A DNA stretch of 64,000 bases from Erythrobacter sanguineus. GTDB taxonomy: Bacteria; Pseudomonadota; Alphaproteobacteria; Sphingomonadales; Sphingomonadaceae. The DNA is taken from the NCBI RefSeq assembly GCF_900143235.1, contig NZ_FRDF01000012.1, positions 1 to 64,000 of the forward strand, read 5' to 3'. Below the pieces are notes generated by a model, which was given only the letters and a program-made list of their open reading frames with translations, had not been told where the DNA came from and ran no database searches. Positions 58,089 through 64,000 of the stretch are shown piece by piece (the stretch's first letter is position 1; every line of letters starts with the position of its first letter). The translations under genes were made by a program, and so were the position numbers.

Positions 58089-58753
58089 AACACCGGCTGT
58101 CGACCCGCCTGTGGCACTGGATGAACGCGATCGTGATCGTGGTGCTGTTCATGAGCGGGCTGAACATCTCCAATGCCCATCGCTATCTTTACTGGGGCAA
58201 TTACGGTTTCGATCCGGCTGATGCCTGGGCTAGGGTGGTCCGCTTTCCCGCCTGGGCGACCATCCCGCAGCGTTACGATCTGGCCGAAGCGCGCGACTGG
58301 CACAGTCTGGCGGCATGGCCTTTTGCGCTGGGCCTGCTGCTGATCTGGGCGGCGATGCTGGCCAACGGCCATTTCCGCCAGCGCCTCAGCACCCGGCCCG
58401 CCGACTGGACGCCGCGCGCCTTCATCGCCTCGCTGCGCGCCCATGCCAGAGGGGCCGGTGATGTCGATAGCGGTTACAGCCCGGTGCAAAGGATCCTCTA
58501 CGGCATGGTCCTTGGCGTGCTGCTGCCTGCCATGGTGCTGACGGGCCTTGCGATCAGCCCGGGGATCGAGCCGGCGATGCCGTGGCTGGTGGACATCCTC
58601 GGCGGTCGGCAAAGCGCGCGTTCGCTCCATTTCATCGCCGCGTGGGGCCTGTTCGGCTTTGTCGTCATCCATGTGGTGCTGGCGCTGACGGACTGGCGGC
58701 GGATCGGCGCAATGGTGACGGGCGGCCGCCGCAAGGAGGGTATCGATGGTTGA
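58085..58753 (+). CDS. Membrane cytochrome b (b561/Ni-hydrogenase-type) subunit
   Basis: The 222-residue protein has four hydrophobic helices: IVIVVLFMSGLNIS; AAWPFALGLLLIWAAML; ILYGMVLGVLLPAMVLTGLA; FIAAWGLFGFVVIHVVLALTD. Histidines at each, such as LWHWMN (His11), DWHSLAAW, LHFIAAW and VIHVV, would hold two b-type haems. It belongs to the family that passes electrons between quinones and periplasmic oxidoreductases. It overlaps the SDR by 4 bases and the molybdopterin gene by 8. Confidence 0.9.
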   Translation: MKHRLSTRLWHWMNAIVIVVLFMSGLNISNAHRYLYWGNYGFDPADAWARVVRFPAWATIPQRYDLAEARDWHSLAAWPFALGLLLIWAAMLANGHFRQRLSTRPADWTPRAFIASLRAHARGAGDVDSGYSPVQRILYGMVLGVLLPAMVLTGLAISPGIEPAMPWLVDILGGRQSARSLHFIAAWGLFGFVVIHVVLALTDWRRIGAMVTGGRRKEGIDG

Positions 58754-59495
58754 AATCGGCCGCCGCGGGCTGCTCGCCGGGCTGGCTGCGCTGGGCGCAG
58801 GCGCGTGCTCCAAAATCGCCGATAGCGAGACGGGGCGCAGCATCTTCAACGCTGCCGAGGGCTGGCACCGCGCCGCCCACCGCGCGCTGGCGGGGAAGCA
58901 GGGCCTCGCCCCCGAATATGCGCCCGAGGACCGCTCGCCCGGCTTCCGCGGCAATGGCTCGGTCACGGTCGACAGCGATTTCTACCGCGGCGAGATGGCC
59001 AGCGGCTTTCCCGCATGGCGGCTGATGATCGGCGGGCTGGTCGACCAGCCGCTTGCGCTCAGTCTGGCCGATCTGCGCGCCCTGCCCCAGCGCAGCCAGA
59101 TCACCCGCCATGATTGCGTCGAAGGCTGGAGCGCGATCGGCGAATGGACCGGGCCGCAGCTTGCCACCCTGCTGGATGCAGCCAAGCTGCGCGAGGAGGC
59201 GCGCTTCATCATCTTCCGCTGCGCCGATACGCTTTATGGCAGGCCCTATTACGAGAGCATCGACATGGTCGATGCCTTCCACCCGCAGACCATCATCGCC
59301 CATGCGCTGAACGGCGAACCCCTGCCCGAGAAGAACGGCGCCCCCTTGCGCGCCCGGATCGAACGGCAGCTGGGCTACAAGCACGCCAAATACCTGACGG
59401 GGATCGATGCGGTCGCCAGCCTTGACGATATCGGCGCAGGCAAAGGCGGCTTCTGGGAGGATTTCGCCGGTTACCAGTGGTATGCGGGGATCTGA
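58746..59495 (+). CDS. Molybdopterin-dependent oxidoreductase (sulfite-oxidase/MsrP family)
   Basis: The 249-residue protein begins with a twin-arginine-like segment (GRRGLLAGLAALGAGAC, with Cys21 as a possible lipid or processing site), so it is probably exported folded by Tat. The Moco domain shows RHDCVEGWSAIGEWTGPQLATLL (the Cys that ligates Mo), FRCADTLYGRPYYESIDMVDA and LPEKNGAPLRARIERQLGYKHAKYLTGI. MsrP repairs oxidised methionine in the periplasm with electrons from a membrane cytochrome, and here the upstream cytochrome b is the likely donor. The substrate is inferred, not shown. Confidence 0.9.
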   Translation: MVEIGRRGLLAGLAALGAGACSKIADSETGRSIFNAAEGWHRAAHRALAGKQGLAPEYAPEDRSPGFRGNGSVTVDSDFYRGEMASGFPAWRLMIGGLVDQPLALSLADLRALPQRSQITRHDCVEGWSAIGEWTGPQLATLLDAAKLREEARFIIFRCADTLYGRPYYESIDMVDAFHPQTIIAHALNGEPLPEKNGAPLRARIERQLGYKHAKYLTGIDAVASLDDIGAGKGGFWEDFAGYQWYAGI

Positions 59496-59581
59496 TCGGC
59501 AATATCCCGCGCTTGGCCGATCCGCCCTGAAGAGGTTATGACGCACCGCAAGGAACAATTGCGACCATCAAAAGGAGCCCC

Positions 59582-60817
59582 ATGAGCAAGGCACTCCTCG
59601 ACCGCTTCCTCTCCCGCGCCGTGAAACAGGGGTGCCTCGGCGTGGTGTTCGCCGATGGCAGCGCCAGCACCTATGGCACCCCTGCCCCCGGCTTTCCCGA
59701 AATCGTGCTGCGCTTTGCCGATGACAGGGTGCCGCGCGATATCCTGCTTGATCCGCGGCTGGGTGCGGCAGAGGCCTTCATCGACGCCCGCCTGCTGATC
59801 GAGGAAGGCGACGTGATGGGCCTTGTCACCCTGCTGCGCGCCAATAATGCATGGGACAAGGGCCGCGATATCGGGCGGCCGGGGTGGTTGAAACGGCTGG
59901 TGGGCCGCGCCAGCTTCGCTGCCGAACAGGTGAACAACCGCGTCGGTTCAAAACAGAACGTCGCGCATCACTATGACATCGGCAACGAACTTTACGCGCT
60001 GATGCTGGATGAGGATCACTGGCAATATTCCTGCGCCTATTGGGATACCGAACGGTTGGGCGAGGATATGACCCTGGCCGAGGCGCAGGGCGCAAAACTG
60101 GCGCATATCGCCAAAAAGCTGGTGCTTTTGCCGGGGCAGGAGGTGCTCGATATCGGCTGCGGGTGGGGCGGCATGGCGATCCACCTTGCCCGCCATCACG
60201 ATGTCCGCGTGACCGGCATCACGCTGTCCGAGGAACAGGCCGCCTTCGCCCGCGAAAGAGTCGCTGCCGCAGGGGTGGCGGACAAGGTCGATATCGTGCT
60301 GCAGGACTACCGCGACACCGCCGCTGCGGGCCGCAAGTTCGACCGGATCGTGTCGGTCGGCATGTTTGAACATGTCGGGCGGGCGCAGTTCGAAACCTTC
60401 TTCCAATCCTGCGCCGCGCTGCTGAAAAGCGACGGCGTGATGCTGCTTCACACCATCGGGCGCATGGGGCGGCCTGGCACCACCGATGCCTTTACCCGCA
60501 AATATATCTTCCCCGGCGGTTACATTCCCGCCCTGTCCGAGACGCTGGCGGCATCGGAGAAATTCCGCCTGATCGCCGCCGATGTCGAGACCCTGCGGCT
60601 GCATTACGCGAAGACCATCCGCCAGTGGTATGCCAACTGCATGGCCAACCGCGACGCGATCATCGCGCTGCATGACGAACGCTTCTTCCGGATGTGGACC
60701 TTCTATCTCGCCGGCGCGGCGACGGTGTTCGAACATGGCGGCATGTGCAATTACCAGATCCAGTACGTGCGCAGCCGCCACGCGCTTCCGATCACGCGCG
60801 ATTACCTTTATGGCTGA
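59582..60817 (+). CDS. cfa: Cyclopropane-fatty-acyl-phospholipid synthase
   Basis: This 411-residue enzyme adds a methylene from SAM to unsaturated acyl chains of membrane lipids. The SAM-binding motif is VLDIGCGWGGMAIHLARHHD (about 189-208). QYSCAYWD, the metal-binding EHVGRAQFETFF region and HYAKTIRQWYANC are typical of the family, and the N-terminal domain has the family pattern. It stands 86 bases after the molybdopterin gene. Strong AGGAGCC upstream of the ATG. Confidence 0.95.
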   Translation: MSKALLDRFLSRAVKQGCLGVVFADGSASTYGTPAPGFPEIVLRFADDRVPRDILLDPRLGAAEAFIDARLLIEEGDVMGLVTLLRANNAWDKGRDIGRPGWLKRLVGRASFAAEQVNNRVGSKQNVAHHYDIGNELYALMLDEDHWQYSCAYWDTERLGEDMTLAEAQGAKLAHIAKKLVLLPGQEVLDIGCGWGGMAIHLARHHDVRVTGITLSEEQAAFARERVAAAGVADKVDIVLQDYRDTAAAGRKFDRIVSVGMFEHVGRAQFETFFQSCAALLKSDGVMLLHTIGRMGRPGTTDAFTRKYIFPGGYIPALSETLAASEKFRLIAADVETLRLHYAKTIRQWYANCMANRDAIIALHDERFFRMWTFYLAGAATVFEHGGMCNYQIQYVRSRHALPITRDYLYG

Positions 60818-60843
60818 TGCCGTGTTTCCGGGGGGGCTTTACA

Positions 60844-61665
60844 ATGACGGGAAACTGGCAGGCGGAGGCAGGCGTTTTCGCGGCGACATCTGCGGGCATG
60901 GTCCACGCGCAGGCAATCGATCCCCATCCGCGCTTCTGGCTGGAGGCCGGGGTCTATATGCCGAAGGCCGAGACTGAACTCTCGCTTTCGCTGCCCGATG
61001 CCGCCAACGGCACGCGGATCTCGCTGGAGGACGATCTCGGATTCACGACCGACGCGACCAGCTTTGACGTGACGCTGGGCGCCAAGCTCGATGATGACTT
61101 CTTCCTTGAAACGAGCCTGTTCGACATAGCCCGCACCAGCACCGCAGAGCTCGCCGGGCCAATCACCGTCGAGGACGCGACCTACGACGTGGGCGCCAGC
61201 GTGGATTCGCATTTTGCGTCGGATATCCTGCGGGTTTCGGCCGTTACCGGATCGCCGCGAAGCAGGAATGGGATCTTGCCGTGCTGATCGGCGCGCATGT
61301 CACGCAATTCGATTTCGCGATCGATGGCGAGGCACGCGTTAACGGCCAGACCGCAACCACCTTGCGCCGCGAGCGCGATGTGCTTGCGCCCCTGCCCACC
61401 ATCGGCGTGCAGGCGCAATAACGCCCCGCCAGATGGCTGCAACTGCGCGCAAGGGCCGATTATTTCGAACTTGATATCGGCAAATATGACGGGCGGCTGA
61501 CCAATCTCGAAGTCTCGGCGACAACGGCGGTGACGCGCAACCTCGCGCTTGGCGCGGCATGGCGTTCGACCGAATACCGGCTCGGCGTCGATGATGAGAA
61601 CTATGCCGCGCAGGTTCAATACCTGCTCGACGGGGTGCGCCTGTTTGCACGCCTGACGCTTTAAC
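60844..61665 (+). pseudogene. Outer-membrane beta-barrel protein gene, frameshifted and with a stop
   Basis: The frame from ATG 60844 reads a signal-like start and ordered barrel strands (FWLEAGVYMPKAETELSLSLPD, GFTTDATSFDVTLGAKLDDDFFLETSLFDIA). At about 61240 it loses frame and runs to a stop at 61287. The continuation RYRIAAKQEWDLAVLIGAHVTQFDF resumes in another frame (one base lost or two gained), then an in-frame TAA (61419-61421) interrupts it, and RPARWLQLRARADYFELDIGKYDGRL... continues to the end at 61665. A single frameshift plus one stop in otherwise coherent sequence marks a decayed gene. Confidence 0.85.
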
Positions 61666-61758
61666 GCGGCGCGACTCTCGTCCATTGCCTCGCACGGTCG
61701 GCGCTGATACGGGCGCGCGCAGTCTTACGCCTGCATTGCTCTCCAAGGATTCCTGCCC

Positions 61759-62979
61759 ATGGCCCAGCCCCAGAAAGTCGTCCTCGCCTATTCCGGCGGG
61801 CTCGATACCAGCGTCATCGCCAAGTGGCTGAGCGTGGACCGCGGGCTGGAGGTCGTCACCTTCACCGCCGATCTTGGGCAAGGCGAGGAAATCGAACCCG
61901 CCCGCGCCAAGGCGAAAGCGATGGGCATCCCCGACAATCACATCTTCATCGAGGACCTGCGCGAGGAATTCGTGCGCGATTTCGTGTTCCCGATGATGCG
62001 CGCCAATGCCCGCTATGAAGGCGATTACCTGCTCGGCACCAGCATCGCGCGCCCGTTGATTTCCAAGCGTCTGGTCGAAATCGCGCATGAAACCGGCGCC
62101 GATTTCATCGCCCACGGCGCGACCGGCAAGGGCAATGATCAGGTGCGGTTCGAACTATCGGCCTATGCGCTTGATCCCGATATCAAGGTGATCGCCCCCT
62201 GGCGCGAATGGGATCTGACCAGCCGCACCGCCTTGATCGCCTGGGCCGAAGCGCACCAGATCAACGTGCCAAAGGACAAGCGCGGCGACAGCCCGTTTTC
62301 GACCGATGCGAACCTCTTGCACACCTCGTCAGAAGGGAAGGTGCTGGAAGACCCGTGGGAGGAAACCCCGGATTACGTCTATTCGCGCACGGTCAATCCC
62401 GAGGACGCGCCCGATGTGCCCGAATATATCACGATCGATTTCGAACGCGGCGACGGCGTAGCGCTGAATGGCGAGGCGATGAGCCCCGCCACGCTGCTGA
62501 CGGCGCTCAATGAACTGGGTCGCAGGCATGGCATCGGGCGGCTCGATCTGGTCGAGAACCGCTTTGTCGGCATGAAATCGCGCGGAATGTACGAAACGCC
62601 GGGCGGGGAAATCTACGCCCGCGCGCATCGCGGGATCGAGCAGATCACGCTGGACCGCGGCGCAGCGCATCTGAAGGACGAGTTGATGCCGCGCTATGCC
62701 GAACTGATCTATAATGGCTTCTGGTTCGCTCCCGAACGCGAGATGCTGCAAGCCGCGATCGATCACAGCCAGGACAAGGTGACCGGCACGGTGCGGCTGA
62801 AGCTCTACAAGGGGCTGGCCAGCGTGGTGGGCCGCAAATCGCCCCATTCGCTCTATTCCGAAGCTCACGTCACCTTTGAAGATGACGCCGGAGCCTATGA
62901 CCAGAAGGACGCAGAAGGCTTCATCAAGCTGAACGGGCTGCGGCTGCGGCTGCTGGCCCGCCGCAATCGCGACGCCTGA
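61759..62979 (+). CDS. argG: Argininosuccinate synthase
   Basis: The 406-residue ATP-dependent ligase joins citrulline and aspartate in arginine synthesis. The N-terminal ATP-binding motif [18 protein letters not shown] (about 7-24), [12 protein letters not shown] and the substrate segments [14 protein letters not shown] and [25 protein letters not shown] are present. The C-terminal helix ends [12 protein letters not shown]. An AAGGA ribosome site lies 9 bases upstream. Confidence 0.97.
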   Translation: MAQPQKVVLAYSGGLDTSVIAKWLSVDRGLEVVTFTADLGQGEEIEPARAKAKAMGIPDNHIFIEDLREEFVRDFVFPMMRANARYEGDYLLGTSIARPLISKRLVEIAHETGADFIAHGATGKGNDQVRFELSAYALDPDIKVIAPWREWDLTSRTALIAWAEAHQINVPKDKRGDSPFSTDANLLHTSSEGKVLEDPWEETPDYVYSRTVNPEDAPDVPEYITIDFERGDGVALNGEAMSPATLLTALNELGRRHGIGRLDLVENRFVGMKSRGMYETPGGEIYARAHRGIEQITLDRGAAHLKDELMPRYAELIYNGFWFAPEREMLQAAIDHSQDKVTGTVRLKLYKGLASVVGRKSPHSLYSEAHVTFEDDAGAYDQKDAEGFIKLNGLRLRLLARRNRDA

Positions 62980-63960
62980 TCCGGCTTGATCCGCGAGTCG
63001 CTGCGTCACAAGGTCATCGCATCGCCGCAGGCCTGACCATTTCGGGACGGTTTCGTTCCCGCTGAAGCACGCCAATCGCAACAAATGCGATGAAGCGTTG
63101 ACTTATCCACGTCCGTCCACAGCCGATCCGGCCAAAAGTGGAAAACTCGCCGATGCGGATGTTGCCAGAAAGCGGGTTGAGGCGCACCTTCAACTTGTCT
63201 TCGGGACACAAACCAACCGGAACGGAAAGCCGCAAGGCCTTGAAGTTCTGAAGGTTTTTATCCCAAGGATGGCGGTGGCAGTTGTCCACGCCCCTGTTGA
63301 GAGACGACATGCAGGAGGCTTCGGCCAAATGCAAGTTGGCTTGTTTGAGACAGGAGCGACGCTGAGCCACCGGACAGGCCGCGACCTGGCCGGATCGGGT
63401 GATAGTGAAGGACGCAAGTCCGGAACTGCCGCAAGCCCGGATCGGTAAAGGGACACGGTCTCGGCCAAGCGACTGCGCAAGGCAGCGGCCATCGGAGACT
63501 TCGGGCTTCGGAAGGACGCAGCCGGGCAGGGACGAAAGCCGGATGCCGGTGCGAGCGCCGGTGAGCAATCCCGGTACAAAAGGTCGCCAGACCGGACGTG
63601 CAGGGGCCAGACATCGGGCGCCAAGTATGCCCCGCAGCAAACATGATGGAAGGTTCGCCGGAAGTCATGGGAGCAAAGGGTGTCCACGCGCTGGTGAAAG
63701 TGGGGTCGGCAGCAATGCCGGCCCCATTTGCTGTGCATGGCGCCCACGAGGCGTCCGGCGAGATCCCGCACCGAGTCGCAGGTGGATCGCAAACCTGGTT
63801 CCATCTTACCTCTACCCCATTCAATCTGCCCCAGCGTTTCGCCGCAAATTCAGGGCGTCTCATGCCGCAACAGCACTTTGGCGGCGACGACACGTTGCCG
63901 CCGTTTGCCTTTCGCAAGGCTGCGCACCTAGACCCAGACCCGATGCGGAGGGGAATGCGC
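62980..63960. other. Unexplained segment without a convincing gene; possible structured RNA
   Basis: No recognisable gene, promoter or RNA family was seen in this ~980-base stretch. Long open frames exist on both strands (for example an open plus-strand frame from 63399), but they look random and Arg/Pro-rich. Short plus-strand hairpins are present: GGAC-GCAA-GTCC (63410-63421, a GNRA tetraloop), CCGGTG-CGAG-CGCCGG (63546-63561) and a 10-bp stem with AGCAAT loop at 63701-63726 (one GU pair). A DnaA-like TTATCCACG lies at 63103-63111. It could be a structured RNA, a degenerate group II intron or the leader of the next gene. Confidence 0.5.
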
Positions 63961-64000
63961 ATGATCGGTCTCAAGACCTCCAGCCTGAGCACTGCCGCGG
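63961..64000 (+). CDS. Possible start of a gene running off the window
   Basis: An ATG at 63961 (MIGLKTSSLSTAA) is preceded by GGAGGGG 7 bases upstream, an ideal ribosome site. An ATG at 63955 is in the same frame. Only 13 codons remain before the window end, so neither function nor reality can be established. Confidence 0.35.
   Translation, partial: MIGLKTSSLSTAA

Noticed and set aside
63103..63111. TTATCCACG, a near DnaA box, as an origin of replication
   Set aside because: It is a single site with one mismatch and no cluster of boxes, AT-rich unwinding element or dnaA gene nearby.
63399..64000. Open plus-strand frame to the window end
   Set aside because: Composition is Arg/Pro/Gly-rich and random-looking, and no start with a ribosome site or family was found. 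It may be part of a structured RNA.

Overview
This is a GC-rich chromosomal window from an alphaproteobacterium, most likely Sphingomonadales and probably close to Erythrobacteraceae. The basis is the gene content: CckA hybrid kinase, a GAAC-N7-GAAC LexA-type box upstream of recA, an NDUFS4-like complex I accessory subunit, a short SRP RNA, a DUF6456 protein, a TonB receptor paired with a TPR-sulfotransferase, and an IalB-like protein. No taxonomic computation was possible. Most of the window is ordinary, densely packed core chromosome. There is no prophage, CRISPR array or integron.

Left edge (1-1187): the 3' end of an IS3-type transposase and its terminal repeat abut an HD-GYP gene that has lost its 5' end, carries an in-frame amber codon and has lost its HD residues. 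Then come tRNA-Tyr (minus), rlmB and a lipoprotein gene. 3.5-13.2 kb (minus) holds hup, lon, a small membrane protein, ybaB, dnaX, SRP RNA, an NDUFS4-like gene, hrpB and a polyprenyl diphosphate synthase; a chorismate mutase lies divergently. 13.6-19.4 kb is a regulatory and envelope block: an ECF sigma factor translationally coupled to a membrane-anchored R/E-rich protein, a secreted protein, a PepSY/response regulator/histidine kinase set and a SIMPL-domain protein. 19.5-27.6 kb has a Uup-like ABC-F ATPase, a DUF6456 gene divergent from an XRE regulator with an S24-like tail, a glycosyltransferase, secDF-yajC, a very long hairpin, tRNA-Pro and a CsaA-like gene.

27.6-34.5 kb (minus) contains a TPR-sulfotransferase, a TonB-dependent receptor behind an unusually AT-rich leader, and a BCCT transporter. 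34.7-41.7 kb (plus) has an S9 peptidase, icd, a GNAT-nitrilase fusion and a CPA2 antiporter. 41.7-50.9 kb (minus) is alaS, recA with its SOS box, cckA, a DUF2062 gene, smpB and dapA. 51-62.9 kb (plus) has a lytic transglycosylase, greB, an IalB-like gene, overlapping rlmN/methyltransferase/MOSC genes, a glycine-zipper protein, an overlapping SDR/cytochrome b/molybdopterin oxidoreductase operon, cfa, a broken outer-membrane barrel gene and argG. The last kilobase (62980-63960) has no convincing gene but several short hairpins with tetraloops, followed by what may be the start of a gene that runs off the window.

The points most worth a second look are the 95-nt near-perfect hairpin at 26935-27029, a 42-nt dispersed repeat (21360 and 49838), the ECF sigma cluster, the TonB receptor/sulfotransferase pair with its AT-rich leader, the SDR/cytochrome b/Moco operon and the unexplained last kilobase. 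No system in this window can be called undescribed from sequence alone.
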